From B1Sed10-231 sp046483385 (GTDB taxonomy: Bacteria > Planctomycetota > Brocadiia > SM23-32): a stretch of 64,000 nt of DNA. The notes below the pieces were generated by a model. It did no database searches, was not told where the DNA came from, and saw nothing but the letters and a program-made list of their open reading frames with translations. Made by a program: the position numbers and the translations under genes. The stretch spans positions 43,079 through 107,078 of the forward strand of contig JAWODG010000144.1 of assembly GCA_046483385.1 (NCBI GenBank), read 5' to 3'. Positions 1-8,274 of this stretch are shown here, in pieces. Numbering within the stretch: position 1 is the stretch's first letter; each line of letters opens with the position of its first letter.

Positions 1-665
1 TCGGTCATCTCGAAGACGGCGACGGCGCTGGCGCCGTGCTCGTACCATGAGCCGGCCGGATTCCACTCATGGCAGTAAACGGAAGTCGCGTCGGCACCGG
101 TGATGCAGCGGGCCGCGTCGAAGGTGTGGATGGCCATGTCCACCAGCAGCACGTGCTGCATCTCCTCCCGGAAGCCGCCGAAGTGCGGCCCGAGGAAGAA
201 GTTACTCTGCACGGTGGTCACCCGGCCGATGGCGCCGGAAGCCAGGAAGTCGCGCACTGCCCTCACCTGCGGCAGGTAGCGACGGTTCTGGATGACGGCC
301 AGCGTCTTGTCCGCACGCCGGGCCGCCTCCACCATCCGGCGGGCCTCGCCCATGTTGTCGGACAGCGGCTTCTCCGTCAGCACGTGGCAGCCGTGCTCCA
401 GCGCGGTGAGCGCGACCGGACAGTGGGCCTCCGGCACGGTGCAGTTGAAGACCACGTCCGGCCGAATCGCCCGGAGGGCCGCTTCGAGGTCCGTCTCGAT
501 GAGCACGTCGGCCAGAGCATGCTTTTCGGCTGTGCTTTCGGCCGCCCGGGGGTCGATGTCCACCAGCGCGGTGATCCGTGTCTCTTCCCGCAGACTGTCC
601 GAGCCGAGCCAGGCGCCGCTGATGGCGCCGCAGCCGACCAGGATGGCGTTAAGTCTCTCCGGCAT
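1..665 (-). CDS. Gfo/Idh/MocA-family oxidoreductase, C-terminus cut by window edge
   Basis: The reading frame starts at an ATG at 665 behind a GGAGGAT ribosome binding site and runs off the left edge after about 221 codons. The N-terminus (MPERLNAILVGCGAISGAW) is a Rossmann nucleotide-binding fold with a GxGxxG-like loop. About residue 98 comes the family hallmark EKP (LTEKPLS), whose lysine is the usual catalytic residue, followed by an IHTFD stretch typical of the second domain. Such NAD(P)-dependent enzymes oxidise or reduce sugars and cyclitols. The substrate cannot be named. It lies on the same strand as the secretion ATPase operon, but a 184-bp gap with a hairpin separates them, so it is probably a separate unit. 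Confidence 0.9.
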   Translation of the reverse strand, partial: MPERLNAILVGCGAISGAWLGSDSLREETRITALVDIDPRAAESTAEKHALADVLIETDLEAALRAIRPDVVFNCTVPEAHCPVALTALEHGCHVLTEKPLSDNMGEARRMVEAARRADKTLAVIQNRRYLPQVRAVRDFLASGAIGRVTTVQSNFFLGPHFGGFREEMQHVLLVDMAIHTFDAARCITGADATSVYCHEWNPAGSWYEHGASAVAVFEMT

Positions 666-799
666 GGGTATCCTCCGGCGCTCCTGCAAAGCTATGTTCG
701 GTGACGGGGAGCCCGGCACGCAAGGGATTGTAGGGGCGCTTGGGCCGGTTGTCACGCGCGAACGCGGGAGCGCCCGCCGGGTGCGCCGTGGAAAGGAAC

Positions 800-820
800 G
801 GGGCCCGCGTTGCGGACCCC
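800..820 (-). terminator. Candidate terminator hairpin after the second GspE-type gene
   Basis: GGGG-C-CCGC, loop GTT, GCGG-A-CCCC forms a strong near-perfect hairpin 30 bp beyond the stop codon of the GspE-type gene ending at 850. On the minus strand it is followed by a short GTTCCTTTCC tract rather than a clean U-run, so intrinsic termination is plausible but not certain. Confidence 0.4.
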
Positions 821-849
821 GTCGTTTGCGTCCGATGTGTTGACTTCCC

Positions 850-2577
850 TTACTCGGCCAGCGTCACACGGCCGACTTCCTCGATGGTGGTCATGCCATC
901 GTATATGGCCAGTAGCCCGCTCTGACGCAGGGAGCGGGCGCCGAGCTTGCGGGCCGCGGAGCGGATTTCCTGCGTCGAGGCGCCGTGCAGCATCATGTCC
1001 CGCAGCTCGTCGTTGATGACCAGGATTTCGAAAAGGCCCATGCGGCCGTAGTAGCCGATGTTGTTGCAACGGTCGCAGCCGCGCCCCCTGTAGAACTTCT
1101 TGCCTTTCACGTCCTCGGGGCGCACCCCGAGGGACAGGATGGCCTCGGGAGTCGGCTCGTATTCCTCCTTGCACTGCGTGCAGATACGACGCACCAGTCG
1201 CTGGGCGACCACGCCCTCCAGGGTGGCGTTGATCAGGTACGGCTCCAGCCCGAGGTCGATAAGACGCGTAATGGCCGTCGCGGCGTCGTTGGTGTGGACG
1301 GTGCTGAAGACGACGTGCCCCGTCAAGGACGCCTGGATGGCCATCTGCCCCGTGGCCTCGTCACGGATTTCGCCGACCAGGATGATATCCGGGTCCTGCC
1401 GGAGGAAGTGCCTCATGGCGTTGGCGAAACCCACGCCGATGTCCTCGCGCACCGGCATCTGCATGATGCCGTCGATCTCGTACTCGACGGGGTCTTCCAC
1501 GGTGAGGATCTTGACGCCGATATCGTTCAACTCGCGCAGGGAGGCGTAGAGGGTGGTGGTCTTGCCGCAGCCCGTCGGGCCCGTGCACAGAATGATGCCG
1601 TTGGGGCGGTGCATCAGCTCGATGATATCGTCCATGTCGTCACGGCGCAGGCCCAGCTCGTTTATGTCCAGCGCCACCATCCGGCGGTCCAGCACACGCA
1701 GCACCACGCTCTCGCCGAACATGGTGGGCAGCGTCGAGACACGGAGGTCGATGGGGTTGCCGGCGATGTTCAGTTCGATACGGCCGTCCTGAGGCAGCCG
1801 CCGTTCGGCGATGTCGAGTTCTGACATGACCTTGATGCGGCTCGTGATGGCCACGTGGAGGTGCTTGGGGGGCGGAACCATCTCGTAGAGCACCCCGTCC
1901 ACGCGGTAGCGCACTTTGAACTCGTCCTCGAACGGCTCGAAGTGGATGTCGCTGGCGCGGTCCTGGATGGCCGTCAGCAGGATCAGGTTCAGCAGCTTTC
2001 GGACCGGGGCGCTCTCGGCCATTTCCTCGATGCTCTCGAGGTCGATCGACTGGCTGGTCTCCTCCGGCACGTAGTCGGCCAGGGCCGCCGTGGCCTCTTC
2101 CAGCTCGCCCAGCAGGTCGTCCATGCTCTCTTCGCTGCTGTAGTACTTCTGGATGGCCCGGTCGACGTCCGTCTGGCTGGCCACCGCGCCCCGCACTTCG
2201 GCGTCCACCAGAAAGCGCAGGTCGTCCAGTGTCTTCAGATGGGTCGGGTCGGCGAGCGCGACGGTGAGGATGCCGTTGCGGTAGCGAACCGGGACTACTC
2301 TGTAAACCTGCGCGACGGAGGGGGAGACCCGTTCGATGACGTCGTCGGGTATCTCGAGACCTTCCAGGTCCACCACCTCCATGCCGGCCTGCGTGGCCAG
2401 AGCCAGCGTTAGGTCTTCGCGGCTGATGTAGTTCCGCTCGACGAGGATCTCGCCGATGGCACCGCCGCTCTCCTTCTGAATGGCCAACGCCTCCTGTATC
2501 TGGCTTTCCGTGACCAGATCCATGTCTTTCAGGATCCGGCCGAGCAGCTTGGTTCTTTTCTCAGTGTCCTGTGCCAT
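850..2577 (-). CDS. GspE/PilB-family secretion/pilus assembly ATPase (second copy)
   Basis: This 575-residue protein has the GspE/PilB layout: an N-terminal MshEN-like domain (about 1-160), a linker, an N2 domain containing ASDIHFEPFEDEFKVRYRVDG, and a C-terminal RecA-like motor. Walker A (GPTGCGKTTT) is at about 331-340, followed by the Asp box (EDPVEYEIDG), Walker B (DIILVGEIRDEAT) and His box (STVHTND). A four-cysteine zinc motif (CTQC...CDRC) lies near 460-500. It should power extension of a type IV pilus or type II secretion pseudopilus from the cytoplasm. It is the last gene of a three-ATPase operon, 35 bp after the PilT-like gene. The MshEN domain has AIGEIL where its paralogue at 3737-5440 has the RLGEIL typical of c-di-GMP-binding MshEN domains, so the two copies may differ in nucleotide control. 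Confidence 0.93.
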   Translation of the reverse strand: MAQDTEKRTKLLGRILKDMDLVTESQIQEALAIQKESGGAIGEILVERNYISREDLTLALATQAGMEVVDLEGLEIPDDVIERVSPSVAQVYRVVPVRYRNGILTVALADPTHLKTLDDLRFLVDAEVRGAVASQTDVDRAIQKYYSSEESMDDLLGELEEATAALADYVPEETSQSIDLESIEEMAESAPVRKLLNLILLTAIQDRASDIHFEPFEDEFKVRYRVDGVLYEMVPPPKHLHVAITSRIKVMSELDIAERRLPQDGRIELNIAGNPIDLRVSTLPTMFGESVVLRVLDRRMVALDINELGLRRDDMDDIIELMHRPNGIILCTGPTGCGKTTTLYASLRELNDIGVKILTVEDPVEYEIDGIMQMPVREDIGVGFANAMRHFLRQDPDIILVGEIRDEATGQMAIQASLTGHVVFSTVHTNDAATAITRLIDLGLEPYLINATLEGVVAQRLVRRICTQCKEEYEPTPEAILSLGVRPEDVKGKKFYRGRGCDRCNNIGYYGRMGLFEILVINDELRDMMLHGASTQEIRSAARKLGARSLRQSGLLAIYDGMTTIEEVGRVTLAE

Positions 2578-2612
2578 GGTCTTTCGCTGTCCCGTATTGG
2601 AGAAACGACTCT

Positions 2613-3686
2613 CTATGTTCGCGGTGAGCCGGCTTTCTGCAGTTCCTGGGCCACCTCTTCGGGGTAGCGGCAGCGGGTCATCACTTCGGTGCGTTCGATA
2701 ACGCCCTGCCGGTAGAGCTGCAGCAGGTGGTCGTCCAGAAGCTGCATCCCCCGGTCCCGGCCGGTCTGGATGGCCGAATCGATGCGGAACGTCTTGTTGT
2801 CCCTTATCAGGTGCCTGACGGCCGGCGTGACAAGCAGTATCTCGAACGCCGCCACCAGGCCGCTCCCGATGCGGGGCACCAGCGTCTGGGCGAGCACCGC
2901 CAGAAGGCTGTTGGCCAGCTGGATGCGGGTCTGCGCCTGCTCTCCGGCGGGAAACTGCTCGATTATCCGCTCCACGGTGCTCTGCGCGCTCTGGGTATGG
3001 ACGGTGGAGAGCACCAGATGCCCGGTCTCCGCGGCCATCAGCGCCAGCCGCGTGCTCTCGAGGTCGCGCATCTCGCCGACGAGGATAACGTCCGGCGCCT
3101 GACGCAGGGAACGACGCAGCGCCACGGAGAAGGAGGGCACGTCCACGCCGACCTCCCTGTGGCTGACGATCGACTTCTTGTGCTCGTGACGATACTCGAT
3201 GGGGTCCTCAATGGTAACGATATGGGCCTTGCGCGTGCGGTTGATGTGATCCACCATCGTGGCCAGGGTGGTTGTCTTGCCGCTGCCGGTCGGGCCGGTA
3301 ACCAGCAGCAGGCCCCGCGGGCGGAACAGCAGTTCCTGCACGCCGGCCCCCAGGCCCAGTTCGTCGAAAGTGCGGATCTTGGTCGGTATCAGGCGCAGCA
3401 CCACGCAGATGTTGCCCTGCTGCCGGAAGGCGGCGACGCGGAAGACGGCCTTCTCCCGGAACTCGAAGCCGAAGTCGGTTGAGCCCTCCTCCTGAAGCTC
3501 CTGCTGGTAACGCTCGGGGGTGATGCTCTTCATCAGGGCCAGGGTGTCCTCGGGCCCGAGCACCTCGGTGGGCAGGGGCTGGAGGGAACCGTAGAGCCGC
3601 AGCATGGGCGGGCGCCCAACGGTGAATATGATGTCCTCGGCTTCCTTGCTGATCGCGGCCGACAGGACCTTCTCAACCTGAATCAT
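2613..3686 (-). CDS. PilT/PilU-family twitching motility ATPase
   Basis: This 357-residue protein has the PilT length and layout. The N-terminus (MIQVEKVLSAAISKEAEDII) and GRPPMLRLYGSL match the PilT PAS-like domain. Walker A (GPTGSGKTTT) is at about 129-138, followed by the Asp box IEDPIEYRHEHKKS, Walker B DVILVGEMRDLES and His box STVHTQSA. PilT hexamers drive pilus retraction. Here the DLES at the Walker B tail and the absence of the AIRNLI-type C-terminal retraction motif (the equivalent is VRHLIRDNKTFRIDSAIQTG) leave open a PilU-like or secretion role. It lies between two GspE/PilB-type genes with short gaps (50 and 35 bp), so the three are almost certainly cotranscribed. Confidence 0.92.
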   Translation of the reverse strand: MIQVEKVLSAAISKEAEDIIFTVGRPPMLRLYGSLQPLPTEVLGPEDTLALMKSITPERYQQELQEEGSTDFGFEFREKAVFRVAAFRQQGNICVVLRLIPTKIRTFDELGLGAGVQELLFRPRGLLLVTGPTGSGKTTTLATMVDHINRTRKAHIVTIEDPIEYRHEHKKSIVSHREVGVDVPSFSVALRRSLRQAPDVILVGEMRDLESTRLALMAAETGHLVLSTVHTQSAQSTVERIIEQFPAGEQAQTRIQLANSLLAVLAQTLVPRIGSGLVAAFEILLVTPAVRHLIRDNKTFRIDSAIQTGRDRGMQLLDDHLLQLYRQGVIERTEVMTRCRYPEEVAQELQKAGSPRT

Positions 3687-3736
3687 GTGGCCTCACCTTC
3701 GGGGTTGTGGTCTCTCTGGTTCGTGCTGGACGCGGC

Positions 3737-5440
3737 TCAGTCTTGCTCCGCCACGGCGCCGGCCACGCGCAGGACCTCCTCGATGGTCGTCGTCCCCTGT
3801 ATGGCCTTGCGCAGGCCGTCTTCGCGCAGGGTCAGCATGCCATAGGAGCGGGCCTTCTCCCGGATCTCACCGGTGGGCGCCTTCGAGAAGGTCAGATTCC
3901 GCAGGTCGGCGTTCATCTCCATCAGCTCGAAGATGCCGATCCGGCCGTAGTGGCCCGTGCCGTGGCACCGGTTGCACCCGGCCCCCTGATAGAAGGTTAT
4001 ACCTTCGACCTCCTCCGGGGTCAGGCCGACGGCGTGAAGCCGCCGCTCCGGCACCTCAGTGGGTTCCTTGCAGTTGGGGCAGATTGTCCGCACCAGACGC
4101 TGGGCCATCACCGCCTGCACGGACGAAGCCACCATGTATGGAGGAATGCCCATGTCGATAAGCCGGGGGATGGCGCTGGGGGCGTCATTGGTATGCAGCG
4201 TGCTGAACACAAGGTGGCCGGTCAGTGCCGCCCTGATGGCGATCTCGGCGGTCTCCTCGTCGCGGATCTCTCCGACCAGGATGATCTCCGGCGCCTGACG
4301 CAGCATGGCGCGGAGGATGCGGGGGAACGTGCGCTCGATGCCGCTCTCCACCTGGGACTGGTTGATGCCGGGGAAGGTATACTCGATCGGGTCTTCGGCG
4401 GTGATGATCTTGGTGTCCGGCCGGTTCAACTCGTTCAGGGCGGAGTAGAGCGTCGTGGTCTTGCCGCTACCGGTCGGCCCGGTGACCAGGAAGATGCCGT
4501 TGGGCCGGCGGATGATGTTGCGGAAGTGCTCCAGGTCCGAGGGGTGGAAGCCCAGTTCAGCAAGGCTGACCTTCGCGGACTCCTTGTCCAGGATACGCAT
4601 CACGATGCTCTCACCGTCCGTGGTCGGGATGTCGCTCACGCGGAGGTCGAGCACGCGCCCCTGCACGCGCATGGGGATACGCCCGTCCTGGGGGCGCCTC
4701 TTTTCGGCCAGGTCCATCCCGGCCATCAGCTTCAGCCGGGCCACGATGGAGTTCTGCAGGCGCTTCGGGGGCGATTCGACCTCCTGGCAGACACCGTCGA
4801 TGCGGTAGCGGATGCGCAGCCGTTCGCTCATCGGCTCGACGTGGATGTCGCTGGCGCGGGCCTGCACGGCGTCGCTGACCAGCAGGCTGACCAGGCGGAC
4901 GATGGGCGCGTCTCCCTCATCTCCCCCCTCTTCGCCACCCTCCCCGGCCTCCTCGGCCAGTTCGCCCTCGGTGAACTCCCGCAGCATGTTGTCCACCGTT
5001 GACTCCTCGCCGCCGTAGTACCTCTCGATGGCTTCCTCGATCTCGTCCTCCGGCGCCAGCACGGGCTTGACGTCAACGTTAAGGATGAACTTCAGGTTGT
5101 CCATGGCGCAGAGGTCCAGGTCCCCGATGGCAACCGTGAGGGAGGAGGGCCCCTTCTTCAGGGGCAGGATTTTGTGCATCACGGCGGTGCTGCGGGGCAC
5201 GGCATCCACGGCCTCCACGTCCGGCCGGACCTCGCCGAGGTCAACGACGGGGACGTCAAACTGATCGCCCAGGCACTCCAGCACGTCCTCTTCGGTAACG
5301 TATCCGAACTTCACCAGAATCTCGCCCAGCCGCAGGTTGTCGCTGGAACGCTGCTGGTATTCGAGAGCCCGCTCGATCTGCTCTTTCTCCACCAAGCCCT
5401 TGTCAAGCAGAAGCTGTCCGATCGTCTTCCTGGTTGCCAT
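3737..5440 (-). CDS. GspE/PilB-family secretion/pilus assembly ATPase (first copy)
   Basis: I chose the ATG at 5440 (567 residues) because the domain begins with MATRKTIGQLLLDKG and a GGAG sits 9 nt upstream; the frame could extend 34 codons further but that part has no family similarity. An MshEN domain (about 1-165) contains RLGEILVKFGYV, the motif linked to c-di-GMP binding in this family. An acidic Gly/Glu-rich linker (about 180-205) leads to the motor, with ASDIHVEPMSERLRIRYRIDG, Walker A GPTGSGKTTT at about 320-329, Walker B EIILVGEIRDEET and zinc cysteines CPNC...CNRC. It is the promoter-proximal gene of the operon. Presence of two GspE-type motors plus PilT suggests separate pilus and secretion machines, or a heteromeric motor. 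Confidence 0.93.
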   Translation of the reverse strand: MATRKTIGQLLLDKGLVEKEQIERALEYQQRSSDNLRLGEILVKFGYVTEEDVLECLGDQFDVPVVDLGEVRPDVEAVDAVPRSTAVMHKILPLKKGPSSLTVAIGDLDLCAMDNLKFILNVDVKPVLAPEDEIEEAIERYYGGEESTVDNMLREFTEGELAEEAGEGGEEGGDEGDAPIVRLVSLLVSDAVQARASDIHVEPMSERLRIRYRIDGVCQEVESPPKRLQNSIVARLKLMAGMDLAEKRRPQDGRIPMRVQGRVLDLRVSDIPTTDGESIVMRILDKESAKVSLAELGFHPSDLEHFRNIIRRPNGIFLVTGPTGSGKTTTLYSALNELNRPDTKIITAEDPIEYTFPGINQSQVESGIERTFPRILRAMLRQAPEIILVGEIRDEETAEIAIRAALTGHLVFSTLHTNDAPSAIPRLIDMGIPPYMVASSVQAVMAQRLVRTICPNCKEPTEVPERRLHAVGLTPEEVEGITFYQGAGCNRCHGTGHYGRIGIFELMEMNADLRNLTFSKAPTGEIREKARSYGMLTLREDGLRKAIQGTTTIEEVLRVAGAVAEQD

Positions 5441-5533
5441 GCGCGGTGTCTCCGGTTTCACAGGTTTTTGCCCATCATCATTATAGTTCAAGGCCCCCCC
5501 GCCTGCAAGACTGTACACTCCCCTCGTGCGCCG

Positions 5534-5669
5534 CAGGGTCATTTACTCGTCCCGCGTACACAAGCGGGACCACGTCTTTCGGCAAATGGATGTGCACCGG
5601 GGGAACCCGCGGGATTTGCCTTCTGCGCAATGCAGCAGTCAACCGTAAACAGATAATTGAATGACCCTG
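5534..5669. mobile_element. MITE-like element A, copy 1 (136 bp)
   Basis: The element starts CAGGGTCATTTACTCGTC and ends, read inward on the other strand, CAGGGTCATTCAATTATC. It matches the outer parts of the longer copy at 10618-10900 nearly base for base but lacks 147 bp of internal sequence. Flanks TCGTGCGCCG and TCGTCGGCCG agree at 8 of 10 positions, consistent with an old 10-bp target duplication. It encodes nothing. It lies in the divergent gap between the GspE-type operon and lptB. Confidence 0.75.
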
Positions 5670-5758
5670 TCGTCGGCCGGCGCCCTCTTGAACAGGGACG
5701 CCCCGGTCCGATAGAATACGACGGTAGTTCCAACAGGCAACTCCATTGCTGAGATCCC

Positions 5759-6550
5759 ATGGCCAAACTGTTTGAGGCCGAGGGGCTGAGGAAGTTTTAC
5801 GACCGCCGCGCCGTGCTTGACGACGTCAGCTTCGACGTCGAGCGCGGCGAGGCCGTAGGAATGCTCGGCCCCAACGGCGCCGGCAAAACAACCGCCTTCC
5901 GAATCTGCATAGGCCTGATCCAGCCTGCCGAGGGCTCGGTGCACTTCGACGGCCAGGAGGTGACCGACCTGCCCATGTACCGCCGCACCCGGCTGGGCAT
6001 GAACTATCTGGCCCAGGAGCCAAGCCTGTTCCGGCACATGGACGTGCAGGACAACCTGTTGGCAATAATGGAAATGCAGGGGGTAAAAAGAGCCGAGCGG
6101 AAACGCAAAGCGGACGAGATGCTCGAGGAATTCGGCCTGAGTCACCTGCGGGACCATCCGGCTTACAGCCTCAGCGGCGGTGAGCGGCGCCGGCTGGAAA
6201 TCGCCCGCGCCATCTGTGCCGACCCCAAGCTTATCCTCCTGGACGAACCCTTCACGGGCATCGATCCCATCGCCGTCGGCGAGGTGCAGGACCTGGTCAT
6301 CGGGCTGAAATACCGGGGCATCGGCGTTCTTATCACCGACCACAACGTGCTGGAAGCCCTCCGAATCACCGACCGGGCCTACATCCTGAGCGAGGGGCAC
6401 GTCGTCACGCACGGGACCGCCCAGGAGATACTCGAGGACCCGATCGCCCGGGAAAGCTACCTGGGGGACCGCATACAGGCCGCCCACATCGGCATGGGGG
6501 AGGCGGAGGAACGCCCCTCAGAACCCGTGCGGGAGTCCGAGGCGGGCTGA
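5759..6550 (+). CDS. lptB: LptB, LPS-export ABC transporter ATPase
   Basis: This 263-residue ATPase belongs to the LptB branch of ABC proteins. Walker A GPNGAGKTT is at about 37-45. The Q-loop region reads NYLAQEPSLFRHMDVQDNL, the signature is LSGGERRRLEIAR, and Walker B is LILLDEPFTGIDPIAV. The LptB-typical ending GHVVTHGTAQEILEDPIARESYLGD is followed by a short acidic tail. LptB energises extraction of lipopolysaccharide from the inner membrane with LptFG, so the organism should have an LPS-bearing outer membrane. No other lpt gene is adjacent. The next gene, 33 bp downstream, is a SecD-like protein and may be cotranscribed. Confidence 0.92.
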   Translation: MAKLFEAEGLRKFYDRRAVLDDVSFDVERGEAVGMLGPNGAGKTTAFRICIGLIQPAEGSVHFDGQEVTDLPMYRRTRLGMNYLAQEPSLFRHMDVQDNLLAIMEMQGVKRAERKRKADEMLEEFGLSHLRDHPAYSLSGGERRRLEIARAICADPKLILLDEPFTGIDPIAVGEVQDLVIGLKYRGIGVLITDHNVLEALRITDRAYILSEGHVVTHGTAQEILEDPIARESYLGDRIQAAHIGMGEAEERPSEPVRESEAG

Positions 6551-6583
6551 TCCCGTGCACTCTATGCGCCCGGCAGGACGAGC

Positions 6584-7477
6584 ATGAGTCCCTTCAAGTC
6601 AGTGATGACCCGCTATCTGGCGAAAGCCCTCCTCTGCATCGCCGCCGTGGCCGCCCTCGTCGTGCTGGCGGCCGGTCTTATGTCGTCCGCTCGAACTCGA
6701 TCCTACACCTACCGGTATCGGCTGGTGCCGCGCCAGGCTCAGGCCACGGACGCCCCCCTTGAAGAGGCGGCCGAGACAATCCGGGCCCGACTGGCCGCGA
6801 TGAACGACTACCTGAAGCTGAAAGGGGGCGAGGTGCGGACCGAGCCGCCGGACCTCATCCGGCTCACCCTCCAAAGCACCGAAGACCCCGAGAACAACGC
6901 GGCCCCCGCATGGCTGACCACGCCCGGCCGCGTGGCCTTCCACCTGCTGCATCCGCGGCAACCGACGCCGCCCTCCGGCGAAGAGTCATCCCCGGGTTAC
7001 GAAACGAGGGTCTATCGAACGCAGGAGTACAATCTGACCCGGGCGCCGGACATGCGAACGGTCGAGGAAGAGTTCCTGGTGACCGAAGAGCCGGTGCTCG
7101 TAGTGGACGGGCTTCGGGAGGCCGAGATGCACACCGTGGGTCTCGAGCGGGCGACCGTGCTGACCTTCCGCTTCCGGGAATCGGACGCGGAGAAATTCGC
7201 TTCCGTGACGGCCCTGCACGCCGGACGTAGCATGGCGATGCTGGTGGACGGCGAGATGTTCTTCCCGCCGAAGGAGATCGAAGGGGCGGTCAACTCCGAC
7301 ACCGTGCAGGTGCAGGGCTACTTCTACACCATACCCCTGCAGAAGCTGGTCGCCCTGCTGAACACCGGCGCCCTTCCCGGCCGACTGGTGCCCCTGCAGG
7401 AGGGAGATCAGGAGGGATCGGTCGCGTCCAGCTCGGGCGCCCGGTCCAGCAGTCCCGCGGAGGCTTCGTCCAGATAG
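6584..7477 (+). CDS. Membrane-anchored SecD-like periplasmic domain protein
   Basis: This 297-residue protein has one N-terminal membrane segment (about 12-33, YLAKALLCIAAVAALVVLAAGL) and then a periplasmic region. The second half resembles the end of the SecD periplasmic P1 domain: a LTFRFRESDAEKFASVT stretch, a MAMLVDGEMFFPPKEIEGAV strand and a final LNTGALPGRLVPLQE, like the LRAGALP motif that precedes SecD's second membrane helix. The transmembrane export channel of SecD is absent, and the frame instead ends in a Ser-rich tail. It follows lptB by 33 bp. Its 3' end overlaps the convergent nagB-like gene by 70 bp. Function is unknown; a role in envelope protein or lipid traffic is only an inference. 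Confidence 0.7.
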   Translation: MSPFKSVMTRYLAKALLCIAAVAALVVLAAGLMSSARTRSYTYRYRLVPRQAQATDAPLEEAAETIRARLAAMNDYLKLKGGEVRTEPPDLIRLTLQSTEDPENNAAPAWLTTPGRVAFHLLHPRQPTPPSGEESSPGYETRVYRTQEYNLTRAPDMRTVEEEFLVTEEPVLVVDGLREAEMHTVGLERATVLTFRFRESDAEKFASVTALHAGRSMAMLVDGEMFFPPKEIEGAVNSDTVQVQGYFYTIPLQKLVALLNTGALPGRLVPLQEGDQEGSVASSSGARSSSPAEASSR

Positions 7478-8259
7478 AGACGCATCCTGGGGTGGAGCCG
7501 GAGCAGGGAGGCCGGCACCTCGTCTGTCACCGGGCCGTCCCACATCGCCTTCACCGCGCGAGCCTTCTGCTCGCCGGGCACCATGCAGAAGATGTGGTCG
7601 GCCACCAGTATGCCGGCGCACGTCACTGTCACCGCGCGCCGCGGCACGTCGTCCAGCGACGCGTATCGCGCGGCGGGGTCCGGATGGTCCCTGTAGTCGT
7701 CGTACTGCTGCTGTACGGAGGTGGCGTCTATCTCGACGGACACCACCATCCGGCCCGTCCGCTTGTCCACGTGGGGCTCGTTGAAGGCTATGTGCCCGTT
7801 GACGCCGATGCCGATGCAGGCGACGAAGACGCCGCCGTCGGCCCGCACGCGGTCGAGAACGCTGCGCAGCCGGCTCTCGTAGGCGGCCGCCGTCTCCCCC
7901 GCGGAGGCCCCTTCCACTTCCTTGACGTAATGCACGTTGCCGTCGGGGATGGGCACCCGGCCGAACAGGTGCTCCCTCAGGTAGGCCTCGAAGGTATTGG
8001 GATGGCCCCGCTCCAGGTCCACGTATTCGTCCAGATGGACGCCCTCCACCAGGTCCCAGCGGATGCCGGACTCCGCGCATAGCGCATCGAGGAAAGTGTC
8101 CTGCGACGGCGCGGCGGCGAACATGGCCATCACCGGCCGCTCCTGCTCGTCTGTAAGCCTTCGCAGAAGTTCGCCCGCGTCGCGGGCCGCGGCACGGCCC
8201 ATCTCCTCATTGCTCGCCAGAGTCCTGCGCGTCAGACCGACTACGTTCGCGTCGCTCAC
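7408..8259 (-). CDS. nagB: Glucosamine-6-phosphate deaminase family protein
   Basis: This 283-residue protein matches the NagB/6-phosphogluconolactonase fold. It has VHLDEYVDL (the catalytic-base Asp region) and CIGIGVNGHIAFNEP, the ring-opening His and Glu motif. The Asn in VNGH sits where E. coli NagB has Asp141; I believe Asn is common in other NagB branches, so activity is expected. The reaction converts glucosamine-6-phosphate to fructose-6-phosphate and ammonia. The GTG start at 8259 has a perfect GGAGGTGA just upstream. It lies 15 bp after the CoA-disulfide reductase-type gene and is probably the third gene of that operon. The last 70 bp overlap the convergent SecD-like gene. Confidence 0.85.
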   Translation of the reverse strand: MSDANVVGLTRRTLASNEEMGRAAARDAGELLRRLTDEQERPVMAMFAAAPSQDTFLDALCAESGIRWDLVEGVHLDEYVDLERGHPNTFEAYLREHLFGRVPIPDGNVHYVKEVEGASAGETAAAYESRLRSVLDRVRADGGVFVACIGIGVNGHIAFNEPHVDKRTGRMVVSVEIDATSVQQQYDDYRDHPDPAARYASLDDVPRRAVTVTCAGILVADHIFCMVPGEQKARAVKAMWDGPVTDEVPASLLRLHPRMRLYLDEASAGLLDRAPELDATDPS

Positions 8260-8274
8260 GGCTCACCTCCGGGC

